Assembly: GCA_026708185.1 (NCBI GenBank)
Contig: JAPOVK010000017.1
Span: 1 to 64,000 of the forward strand
DNA: 64,000 bases
Source: Gammaproteobacteria bacterium
GTDB lineage: Bacteria > Pseudomonadota > Gammaproteobacteria > Pseudomonadales > Azotimanducaceae
Direction of reading: 5' to 3'
The notes under the pieces are model-generated. The model worked only from the letters and a program-made list of their open reading frames with translations. It was not told where the DNA came from and ran no database searches. Numbering within the stretch: position 1 is the stretch's first letter; every line of letters begins with the position of its first letter. Shown here in pieces: positions 53,949 through 61,384 of the stretch. Made by a program: the position numbers and the translations under genes.

Positions 53949-54608
53949 TTACTCTGGCTGCGGGACGATGCGGATGTAGGGCTTGGGCGACTGCCAGCCA
54001 TCGGGGTACTTGGCCTTCGCCTCCTCGTCAGAGACCGCCGGCACGATGATGACGTCGTCGCCGTGTTGCCAATTGACCGGCGTCGCCACCTGGTGGGAGG
54101 CGGTGAGCTGGCAGCTATCGAGCAGGCGCAGCACTTCGTCGAAGTTGCGCCCCGTGCTCATCGGGTAGGTGAGCATGGCCTTGATGCGCTTGTCGGGACC
54201 GACGACGAACACCGAGCGAACCGTGGCGTTGTCGACGGGCGTGCGGCCCTCGGATGTGTCGCCCGCGTCCTCGGGCAGCATGTCGAAGAGCTTGGCGATC
54301 TTCAGTTCCGGATCGCCGATCAACGGGTAGGTGACGGCGTGCCCTTGCGTTTCCTCGATGTCCTTCATCCACTCCGCATGGTTGGTCACGGGATCCACGG
54401 ACAGGCCGAGAATCTGGCAGTTCCTGGCCGCGAAATCGTCGGCGAGGCCTGCCATGTAGCCGAGTTCGGTCGTGCACACCGGCGTGAAGTCCTTGGGGTG
54501 CGAGAAGAGAATGGCCCAACCGTCGCCGATCCAGTCGTGGAAGCTGATCTCGCCTTGGGTGGTCTGGGCCGTGAAGTCGGGCACTTCGCTGTTGATGCGC
54601 AAGGTCAT
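53949..54608 (-). CDS. 1-Cys peroxiredoxin (Prx6 class)
   Basis: A 219-residue thiol peroxidase. The peroxidatic Cys45 is in PKDFTPVCTTE, the Prx consensus. The length and the long C-terminal part (VIIVPAVSDEEAKAKYPDGW) fit the Prx6/1-Cys group, which reduces hydroperoxides. Other cysteines exist (NCQI, DSCQL) but no clear resolving Cys. ATG 54608 is the first good start; the frame is open further upstream without family sequence. Part of the leftward run with two acyl-CoA dehydrogenases. Confidence 0.92.
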   Translation of the reverse strand: MTLRINSEVPDFTAQTTQGEISFHDWIGDGWAILFSHPKDFTPVCTTELGYMAGLADDFAARNCQILGLSVDPVTNHAEWMKDIEETQGHAVTYPLIGDPELKIAKLFDMLPEDAGDTSEGRTPVDNATVRSVFVVGPDKRIKAMLTYPMSTGRNFDEVLRLLDSCQLTASHQVATPVNWQHGDDVIIVPAVSDEEAKAKYPDGWQSPKPYIRIVPQPE

Positions 54609-54766
54609 GCGGATTCCCTCGATTGCGGTGGACAACGGGGGAGTGTAACGCCGTGGCGTGACGATGTGCGAGACGCGGACGTTGGTTCGACGTTGGTTCG
54701 CCGTCGGCCACATGCCGCGTGGTAGGCTCAACCCCGTTGACCGTATCCACCAGAGGACATCGCCCC

Positions 54767-55243
54767 ATGGGTTTCGCGCTTTCATCCATGCAACTCACCA
54801 GCCCGGCTTTCGCGACCGGCGGCGCCATCCCGTCGCGGCATACCGGGGAGGGCGAGGACGTCTCGCCGGCGCTGGCTTGGACCGACGCCCCGGCCGGAAC
54901 CCATTCGTTCGCGGTGGTCTGCCACGATCCCGATGCCCCGCTGGTCACGCCTGGTCACTACGGCTATGTCCACTGGGTGCTCTACAACATCCCCGGCGAT
55001 GCGACGGGACTTGCGGAGGCCTCCGAGGAGCACACCCAGGGACTGAGCGACTTCGGTCGCCCCGGGTACGGCGGTCCGATGCCGCCGGAAGGTCATGGCG
55101 TGCACAACTACTTCTTCTGGGTGTTGGCGCTTGACGCGAACCTGGACTTGGAGCCGGGCTTGGGCCTCTGGGATCTGCTCGAGCGGATCGAGCCCCACGT
55201 CATTGGCATGAACCGCCTGGTGGGCACGTATCAGCGCGGGTAG
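54767..55243 (+). CDS. YbhB/YbcL family Raf-kinase-inhibitor-like protein
   Basis: A 158-residue PEBP-fold protein. ATG 54767 has AGAGGA about 10 bases upstream. LTSPAFATGGAIPSRHTGEG, VSPALAWTDAPAGTHSFAVV, CHDPDAPL, HWVLYNIPGDA and GPMPPEGHGVHNYFFWVLAL are the family signature; the HWV and DPDAP segments line the anion site. Physiological role of bacterial members is unclear. The last codons (YQRG and stop) are duplicated by a 23-bp tandem repeat just after the gene. Confidence 0.9.
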   Translation: MGFALSSMQLTSPAFATGGAIPSRHTGEGEDVSPALAWTDAPAGTHSFAVVCHDPDAPLVTPGHYGYVHWVLYNIPGDATGLAEASEEHTQGLSDFGRPGYGGPMPPEGHGVHNYFFWVLALDANLDLEPGLGLWDLLERIEPHVIGMNRLVGTYQRG

Positions 55244-55275
55244 CCGCTGCGCATCAGCGCGGGTAGCCGCTGCGC
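55230..55275 (+). repeat. Two perfect 23-bp tandem units at a gene end
   Basis: The 23-bp unit beginning ATCAGCGCGGGTAGCC occurs at 55230-55252 and again at 55253-55275. The first spans the stop codon of the YbhB-like gene and the second is downstream, so the protein is unchanged. A small recent duplication, just before the tRNA. Confidence 0.9.
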
Positions 55276-55334
55276 AAGGGCGTCGCGGTCCAAGTTGGAA
55301 CCACGCAACGTGGCGTGTATGGTTTCAAGCGAAC

Positions 55335-55411
55335 GCCCCGGTGGCACAGCAGGATAGCGCGGCCGCCTCCTAAGCGGCAGGTCCCAGGTTCGAATCCTGG
55401 TCGGGGCGCCA
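55335..55411 (+). tRNA. tRNA-Arg (anticodon CCT)
   Basis: A 77-base cloverleaf with CCA encoded. Acceptor GCCCCGG pairs with TCGGGGC (one G-T); the anticodon loop is CTCCTAA within the stem CCGC/GCGG, giving anticodon CCT; the T arm is CCAGG-TTCGAAT-CCTGG. Discriminator G then CCA at 55409-55411. tRNA-Arg(CCT) 3' ends are common attachment sites for integrating elements, which fits the gene content that follows. Confidence 0.93.
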
Positions 55412-55640
55412 GAACCTGATTCCTCGGATTCCGCGCAGTGCGCCGGATATCCAAGAGATCCTCTAGTTCAGTATTTCGATCGCTGCCTCCCGCTCGTCGT
55501 CCGTTGGGGGCAAGGCTGTCCGATTGAGGGTCGTTGCGCGTACGCTCGGACATCGCCGCGGCGCCTCCCGGAAACACTGGCGTCAAGCTGTACGCAAAGA
55601 TGGTACGGTATCTCTGTCGGTGAAGGTGGGCCCAACGTAC

Positions 55641-56222
55641 ATGCAAGCTCTACGCATCGGCTACGCGCGGTGTTCAACCGACAAACAGGACCTTGCAGCA
55701 CAACGCGAAGCCCTAATCGACCTCGGCGTCGATCACGAGCGAATCTATGCCGACCACGGACTGACCGGTCGGAACCGCGCCCGACCCGGTCTGGAGCAGG
55801 CGCTCGCTGCGGTCCGCGAAGGCGATGTCCTCGTCGTCACTAAGCTTGACCGGCTGGCTCGGTCCGTTCCCGACGCGCGCGAGATCGCCGACCAGCTCGT
55901 GGAGCGGGGCGTTAAGCTGGCGTTGGGAGGCGCCACCTACGACCCGACGGATCCGATGGGCAAGATGTTCTTCAACATCCTCGCCACCTTCGCCGAGTTC
56001 GAGAGCGACCTGATCCGGATGCGCACCCGCGAGGGGATGGCCGTGGCGCGCGCGAGGGGCAAGCTCCGAGGGAAGAAGCCCAAGCTGTCGGACCGGCAGT
56101 CACGCGAGCTGCGTCGCATGTACGACAGCGGCGACTACAGCATCAGCGACCTCGCGGAAGTGTTCTCGGTCTCCCGGCCAACGGTCTACCGTACGCTTCG
56201 GAGGCAGCCGAGCGCCGCTTAG
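55641..56222 (+). CDS. Serine recombinase (resolvase/invertase family)
   Basis: A 193-residue site-specific recombinase. The catalytic domain begins MQALRIGYARCSTDKQDLAA with Ser12 in the CST motif; HGLTGRNRARPGLEQAL and VVTKLDRLARS carry the conserved arginines; EFESDLIRMRTREGMAVARA is the E helix. The C-terminus has a Hin-like helix-turn-helix (YSISDLAEVFSVSRPTVYRT). The start at ATG 55641 gives the standard opening. It is resolvase/invertase-sized rather than a large serine integrase, so it is unlikely on its own to be the integrase using the neighbouring tRNA; it may be cargo or a resolution gene. Confidence 0.92.
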   Translation: MQALRIGYARCSTDKQDLAAQREALIDLGVDHERIYADHGLTGRNRARPGLEQALAAVREGDVLVVTKLDRLARSVPDAREIADQLVERGVKLALGGATYDPTDPMGKMFFNILATFAEFESDLIRMRTREGMAVARARGKLRGKKPKLSDRQSRELRRMYDSGDYSISDLAEVFSVSRPTVYRTLRRQPSAA

Positions 56223-56300
56223 CGGCCCGAACTGAGGGAGACCAGGCGGTCCGGCGCACCCAGTTCGGCTCGCCAAGCCGAAAAAAAGGAGTTTGATTGG

Positions 56301-57191
56301 ATGCCTACCCTTGATCTAGCCAAATGGTTCGCGAGAGAGGCGGCGACAATCGTGAGGTCGCGCGAGGAGGGAATCGATATACATGGTGCGAGGAACATAG
56401 CCGCCGCCGGAAGTCAGGTCGAGCACGCCGTGCGCGATTTCCTGCGGCGGATGCTTCCCCCGCGGTACTACGTGACGAGTGGCCACCTCATCGACCCAGC
56501 CGGTCGGATTTCTCCGCAATTGGACGTGATCATAGCTGACGGCGACAAGCTTCCTTCGTTGCTCAAAACGAACGATGGTACGGAATTCGTACCGGCTGCC
56601 TCCGTATTCGCGATTGGCGAGGTAAAGTCGACGTACCACAGGTCGAAGCGGTACTTCGGAGAGTTCTGCAAGACGCTTGGACGGATCAATGGCGAGCTGT
56701 CGCGCCCAGTGATCGAGAACACAGCGTTCGAACCGTCCCCTAGCAGCGACATGCGCCACTTGTTATTCGGAAGCAAGCTCCGGCATCTCAATCACCTTTT
56801 CGCGTTTCTGCTTTGCGTGGACGCGGGCGACTTTCAGATTGGGAATGTCGCGGGAGTGCTCAACTCGACCAGCGCTGCGGACTTGCCGAATACGGCTGTG
56901 TTCCTCAACGGTGACGGCGCGGGGGTTCTCGTGTATGCGCGGTTGGCGCAGAAAGGGCTCGCGTTCCACAAGTACCCTATAGAGGCAGCTGGCGAAGGCT
57001 ATCGCTGGTGTCTAGCTCCTGGGGACAAGATCGGGGGCTCGCCGGCAGCAGCACACCTCGCGATGTTCTACGGGCAATTGTTCGATCACTTGGCCGGTTC
57101 CCAACTGGAGCACCCAAGCGCCTACGAATACACCCGGAGTCTTGCGGGTGTTGTGTCGAAGTCACGGCTGCAATGGGTCACGGATGCTTGA
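56301..57191 (+). CDS. DUF6602-type nuclease-like protein
   Basis: A 296-residue protein with the PD-(D/E)XK nuclease pattern: Glu41 in GSQVEHAVRDFLRRMLP, Asp75 in SPQLDVIIAD, and EVK at 107-109 in IGEVKST. I recall this DUF6602 type from defence and mobile loci, usually annotated as hypothetical; substrate unknown. The start at ATG 56301 is supported by AAAGGAG 8 bases upstream. Composition looks a little less GC-rich than the core genes, as in islands. It lies 78 bases after the recombinase gene. Confidence 0.65.
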   Translation: MPTLDLAKWFAREAATIVRSREEGIDIHGARNIAAAGSQVEHAVRDFLRRMLPPRYYVTSGHLIDPAGRISPQLDVIIADGDKLPSLLKTNDGTEFVPAASVFAIGEVKSTYHRSKRYFGEFCKTLGRINGELSRPVIENTAFEPSPSSDMRHLLFGSKLRHLNHLFAFLLCVDAGDFQIGNVAGVLNSTSAADLPNTAVFLNGDGAGVLVYARLAQKGLAFHKYPIEAAGEGYRWCLAPGDKIGGSPAAAHLAMFYGQLFDHLAGSQLEHPSAYEYTRSLAGVVSKSRLQWVTDA

Positions 57192-57238
57192 TGGCGGCAG
57201 AACTCGTCGCTCAAGGTTACCGGGCTAGGAGGAACGAC

Positions 57239-57481
57239 ATGGCCCGACACCGACGATGCAGCGTGTAGTTTAAGCGCCGAGTGGCGCCGGAGCACCTTGC
57301 CGACGGGGTGACACTCGGCGCCCTTGCCCGCCACAATGACATCTCCCGCAACCTGATTTGGCTCTGGGCGGAAAAGTACCAGGCCGGCGAGTTCGACGAC
57401 GACGTGCAGGCGGCTCTGATGGCCGCACTGTCAGCGGTGGATCGCGCGGATCAGGCCGGTCAAGCGGTCGTCCGACGGTAG
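57239..57481 (+). pseudogene. IS3-family transposase orfA, with an in-frame TAG and truncated 3' end
   Basis: Behind a strong AGGAGG site, ATG 57239 reads MARHRRCSV, then a TAG at 57266-57268, then in the same frame FKRRVAPEHLADGVTLGALA and RHNDISRNLIWLWAEKYQAG. Intact relatives read SxEFKRRV at that point, so TAG replaces a Glu codon. The usual leucine-zipper C-terminus and orfB are missing. A decayed insertion-sequence scrap within the island. The part after the TAG could start at GTG 57281 but would lack the first helix. Confidence 0.65.
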
Positions 57482-57689
57482 ACAGGTTCAGTTCTGCGAG
57501 CCCGGACGACGTCGCAGCCCGACTGCTCGGGCAGGTGCTCATCGACCACGGTGCCCTCCAAAGTACAGACCCGATCCGAGCGACGCCTGCGGTCCACGAC
57601 GGTTCGGAAGTTCCGACGTGCTCGCCCGCTAGCGGGAAGCGTGTTCGGGTCATGGGACGCCATTCTCGCTAGGATCACTGCGGTGCCGC

Positions 57690-58292
57690 TCAGTCCCACT
57701 TGTTGACCATTCTGAGTCCGCAACTGCGGAATGATCTTCGAAGTTCCGACGCGAGTCGTCGCATTTTTGGTTTGGAGCGACCGTCGGTCAGGTCGATCCC
57801 GAGTGTGCTGATGGAGCTGAAGAGCATGAGTTCAAGCGCGAGCGCGGGCGGATCCATTGTGTCGGCCCATCCGGTCTCGCGGGCGTAGCCGGAGACGTAG
57901 GTAGCACCGGTGGCGGCCATGAACTTTCGGGCCCTAGCCTCGCCGTCCTTCCCGAGTACGTTGCAGCCGCCGAAGTGGACGAGGCAGCCCGTGCAGTCGA
58001 TCTCCCGAGCGGAAAGCGTCTCGAGCGGAACGACTTGGTTGCCGGAAAGCCAGATTTCGCCGACGTCGCCGTGCGTCGCGAAATAAAGGACTGAACCCGT
58101 TCGGCACCTAGCCCACTCATGGTCGAGGAAGTAGAGGCATTCGTCCGCAGTGGCACAATCCCGTCTCGCGTACTGCGGCCATTGCCCCATGCTGCGGAGC
58201 ATCTGGAGGATCGGCTCGACGGAGGGTTCGACCTCGCGGTCGCCGTAGTCCCAATGACCCTCGATGCAGTAGATGCGCTGCGCGGACTTCAA
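57690..58292 (-). CDS. Caspase-like protein, DUF6642 type
   Basis: A 200-residue protein with a caspase/CHAT-like dyad: His74 in YFATHGDVGEIWL and Cys110 in LVHFGGCNVLG, each after a hydrophobic strand. IYCIEGHWDYGDREVEPSVE opens it, and it ends in a Lys/Arg-rich tail. I recall such small proteins (DUF6642) as hypothetical genes in mobile or defence loci. A protease role is inferred from the dyad spacing and fold, not shown. Same strand as the ParB-like gene upstream, 377 bases away. Confidence 0.6.
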   Translation of the reverse strand: MKSAQRIYCIEGHWDYGDREVEPSVEPILQMLRSMGQWPQYARRDCATADECLYFLDHEWARCRTGSVLYFATHGDVGEIWLSGNQVVPLETLSAREIDCTGCLVHFGGCNVLGKDGEARARKFMAATGATYVSGYARETGWADTMDPPALALELMLFSSISTLGIDLTDGRSKPKMRRLASELRRSFRSCGLRMVNKWD

Positions 58293-58669
58293 TGGCCTGT
58301 GCTCTCGAATGCTAGTTGGGAGGGGATTCTACGCGGAGTTTTTCGCGCACGTGAGCTCCGGAACCGTTCGGCACCGGGAGCGGAGACTCCGACGCTCAGC
58401 CCCACGCGTGCGCCAATGGCCAACACGACCGCTCCGTTGCCGAACCGGGCTTTTGCTAGGCGGGCTGGGGCCATTGGTGGTCAAGAACAACGAGCAGGTG
58501 CGGCGAGCGCTCTGACACACCTCAGACCGTCTGAAACTCGCCTGGTCCCAAGCACAGGAAGCTCCCGGTGGCCGTGAGGGCCGCCGGATTGCCAGGTCGC
58601 GCTTGAGCGATTCGACGGGCTATCTGTCTCCTGAGACCTGTCCTTCGCGTGGTAACTAGATCAGGCTGT
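58293..58669. other. Non-coding stretch between the caspase-like and ParB-like genes
   Basis: Between the end of the ParB-like gene (58670) and the start of the caspase-like gene (58292), both leftward, there is no open frame with family character. It presumably holds the promoter of the caspase-like gene; I could not identify boxes with confidence. Confidence 0.5.
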
Positions 58670-60667
58670 TCAGTCCGTCTCCACTTTCATTTCGTATGGA
58701 TCGGAGTCCTGGTCTTCATCTTCCCCGTTCCGCATGGACTTCGTACCGTACCTTTTTCGATAGGTGTGGCCCCAGACGAGTAGATCCTCATTGACGCGTT
58801 GGAGTTCTTCTCGCCAACGGCCGACCAGACGTGGTTCAGCACCGATCGAGTCCGCCAAGGGAATGTCGTCGTCTCCCGAAATGGCGCGCATAGACTCAAA
58901 GGCGTCTGCCAGTTTGGACAGTGCAGACTCGAATGCACCCTGAGCCGCCATGTACCGGTCCATGGGCGTATCACCGGGGTCCGCCGCTTTCTTCGCTTTG
59001 CCGGGGGGCGGGAACTCGTTGCGCAGATAGACATCGCTAACGCGCTGATCGCCGCGGTCATTCGCAAGCTGCTTGACGGTACCCGTCTCATCTACCGCTC
59101 TGATGGGTTCTTCCTTTCGGAAATCGCGAACCGCCTGCCCGAGTTGATGCACGCCTTGGAGTGACGAACGCATGACATCGAGGATCTCACCGGGCGTGCG
59201 GCGATCGGGCTGCTCGTTGCCGGCAGAGCCTCTGTCCGCATTCAGTTTCCCGGACACCACCAAGGGGTACATCGCCCGGACGGCCAGTTCTATGGTCGAC
59301 GGGCCAGGATCGCCAGTGCCCCCTTTGCCGATCCATGACTTGACCTCTTTGACGGCATCCTTCTTGAGTTGTGCATCGGATCGACCGGTGGGCTCCCAAT
59401 CACGAGCGCGCATGAAGCGACCGAACGAGTAGCGCAGGTACCTTCTGATCTGATCCACGCGGCTTGGATCGTCGGCGACAGAGCGCAGAATCAGCACCGC
59501 TGCAAGGTCATTGAGCAATCGTGATGTGATTCGCTTGCGGGTGGACTGGCTTGTCACCGCTATGCGAATCGCCAAGCCGATCCGCTCGTTCTGACTTGTG
59601 AACAAGCGGACGATGCGCATTGCGCGCAGAGTGGGATCATCCGGTAGGTGCGCGGCCTTCGCTTCCGCCCGAGTGCACGAGCCAGCGTAGTACGCGTATT
59701 CCGCCTCGGATATCAGATCACGGCGGTAGAGCTCAGCCAAAACCTCGTCAGCTAAGGACTCGAACTCTGGACCATCCCCCCACGGCTTGGGCGGATCAAC
59801 GTGACGCAGAGCCACAAGTGACTTGACCGCCGTGGGGAACTGAGGGCCATTGCCATCGTGCGGGGCGAACCCCACCAGAATGAGGGCGGGTACGCACTCG
59901 CAGCGTAATGCGACAGTTTCCTCGTCGTCGGGACCCCGTTGAAAGGCCTTGTTCAGCCGGCGCAGATGGGCTCGAAGTTTGATGCCATCGTCGTCGTAGG
60001 GGACATCGCTCGAACGGATGTGCAGGAGGTCGTGCACCGCCGTTATTCTCGAAGACCCCTCCACGGTGGTGAGGGCGGTGGCGGAAGCCGAACCATCTTG
60101 GTGCTCGTAGGTCATGCCAACCAGCCAGACCGCCTCCATGACGCCTTGGGACGCGATTGAGACGCGCCAGTCGTTCTCGGCAAGAACATAGGCGGCGGCC
60201 TGTTGCGAAGCCCAAGTCAGGTGCTGCCGACTCTCGACATCGACCGCAAGTTGGGCCGTGTTAGGATTGTCCACATCGACCGGACGCGGCTCCAGAAGAG
60301 GCCGGAACCTGGAGTCTTCGCCGCCACGCCCAGGCTCGACGGCATACGGGTGTCGACGTGCCGGTAGCGTCCTCGGGTTCCGGGGATCTGGCATGATCCG
60401 ACGGACCCAGACGGTGGTCCTGACGCCGAGCAACGTTCCGCCGGGAACGGGAATGCGTTCGACATCGGGGGCACTAGGTTCGCCAATCGACTTGCGGACG
60501 TCCGTAGGGTCGACGACGGCGTTTGCGATGGCATTCGCCGACAGCGAAAGGTCGAACGCGTCGATCAACCGGCTCGCGAGATTGGTGCGGGCCTTGGCGT
60601 TCGCGTACATGGGAAGCTGGTCTACAGGCCGGGGTATCACCTGTTGGTCGCTTTGGATTGCATTCAT
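58670..60667 (-). CDS. Large protein with a ParB-like N-terminal region
   Basis: A 665-residue protein. ATG 60667 is preferred over 60691 because AGGAGA lies 6-8 bases upstream. Near residue 85 VRRIMPDPRNPRTLPARRHP resembles the ParB/Srx-fold entry motif (IxPNPxNPR), and TVEGSSRITAVHDLLHI near 205 resembles the ParB/DndB-type box that follows. The rest (IVRLFTSQNERIGLAIRIAV; a long charged C-terminus) is unassigned. ParB-fold proteins bind CTP and DNA or serve as nucleases in defence systems. It lies in a leftward run with the HicA-like and SIR2 genes. The fold assignment is tentative. Confidence 0.55.
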   Translation of the reverse strand: MNAIQSDQQVIPRPVDQLPMYANAKARTNLASRLIDAFDLSLSANAIANAVVDPTDVRKSIGEPSAPDVERIPVPGGTLLGVRTTVWVRRIMPDPRNPRTLPARRHPYAVEPGRGGEDSRFRPLLEPRPVDVDNPNTAQLAVDVESRQHLTWASQQAAAYVLAENDWRVSIASQGVMEAVWLVGMTYEHQDGSASATALTTVEGSSRITAVHDLLHIRSSDVPYDDDGIKLRAHLRRLNKAFQRGPDDEETVALRCECVPALILVGFAPHDGNGPQFPTAVKSLVALRHVDPPKPWGDGPEFESLADEVLAELYRRDLISEAEYAYYAGSCTRAEAKAAHLPDDPTLRAMRIVRLFTSQNERIGLAIRIAVTSQSTRKRITSRLLNDLAAVLILRSVADDPSRVDQIRRYLRYSFGRFMRARDWEPTGRSDAQLKKDAVKEVKSWIGKGGTGDPGPSTIELAVRAMYPLVVSGKLNADRGSAGNEQPDRRTPGEILDVMRSSLQGVHQLGQAVRDFRKEEPIRAVDETGTVKQLANDRGDQRVSDVYLRNEFPPPGKAKKAADPGDTPMDRYMAAQGAFESALSKLADAFESMRAISGDDDIPLADSIGAEPRLVGRWREELQRVNEDLLVWGHTYRKRYGTKSMRNGEDEDQDSDPYEMKVETD

Positions 60668-60785
60668 ATCAGTTCTCCTGTTGGTCATCATCCGTAACGG
60701 AGGCTCAGGGATGACGGATGGTCAGTTGGGGAGCAGAGGAGCAAGGCCTGCAGCAGGCACTGAGGTCTTGCTCCTCGCCATGCGG

Positions 60786-60977
60786 CTACGACTTCATTTT
60801 CCGCCTGATCTCGGCGGGGAGATTCCTAATCGCCCGACGGTCTGCTGACGTGGCGGATCCGCACACGAAAACTATCAAGTCGGGATGATCGAACCGCCAG
60901 TGGCCGCCGCGGATCTTCTTTGCATCGAACCCCCACCGCCGAAGTTGACGGCGGAGCTTCGTCGTTTCTCTGGACAT
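60786..60977 (-). CDS. HicA-like small protein
   Basis: A 63-residue protein. ATG 60977 has GGAGACAGAG 3 bases upstream. LRRQLRRWGFDAKKIRGGHW resembles the helix-strand of HicA toxins, where a His in a GSH/GGH motif is catalytic. No HicB-like partner is adjacent (the neighbours are the ParB-like and SIR2 genes), so it may be a DNA- or RNA-binding accessory instead of a toxin. It sits 118 bases from the ParB-like gene on the same strand. Confidence 0.5.
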   Translation of the reverse strand: MSRETTKLRRQLRRWGFDAKKIRGGHWRFDHPDLIVFVCGSATSADRRAIRNLPAEIRRKMKS

Positions 60978-61384
60978 TTCTCTGTCTCCTTGCAGTGCGG
61001 CCGTGCAAAGGCCCACCCCGGCCGCGACATGGGTCTACAAACCGAGGTGCGAAGAAGACAACGTGGCTTCGTGCGTCCCTCCTCCCGCTTGCCGGGCAGT
61101 ACCCGGCGTCACCGAAGGCGGCATCGACTGGCGAGACGATTTCCCGAGACGTGCCTGGCGACCAGCGTTAGCCGATGCAACCCAGCGTTGCCGCCCCTCG
61201 TCAGTCGACGGGGTGGAAACCGCGTACAGTCGTGTCGCGGTCAAAGCGGATAATACACCGGAGCTGTACCACGACGTCAACGGTTTTTTTGTGGGCGCAG
61301 GTCAACATCAAGACACCGGACCAGTACGATGAACCGTCCGAGCGGCGCAGGCCTTAGCCGATGCCGTCTACTTGCAGGCGATTC
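60978..61384. other. Non-coding stretch between the HicA-like and SIR2 genes
   Basis: About 400 bases with no credible gene on either strand; short open frames here lack family character. It separates two leftward genes, so a promoter for the HicA-like/ParB-like pair may lie in it. A T-rich run near 61284-61290 is the only visible anomaly. Confidence 0.45.

Noticed and set aside
58119-58577. A plus-strand 152-residue gene between the caspase-like and ParB-like genes
   Set aside because: It is antisense to the caspase-like gene in part, has no recognisable motif, and no ribosome-binding site.
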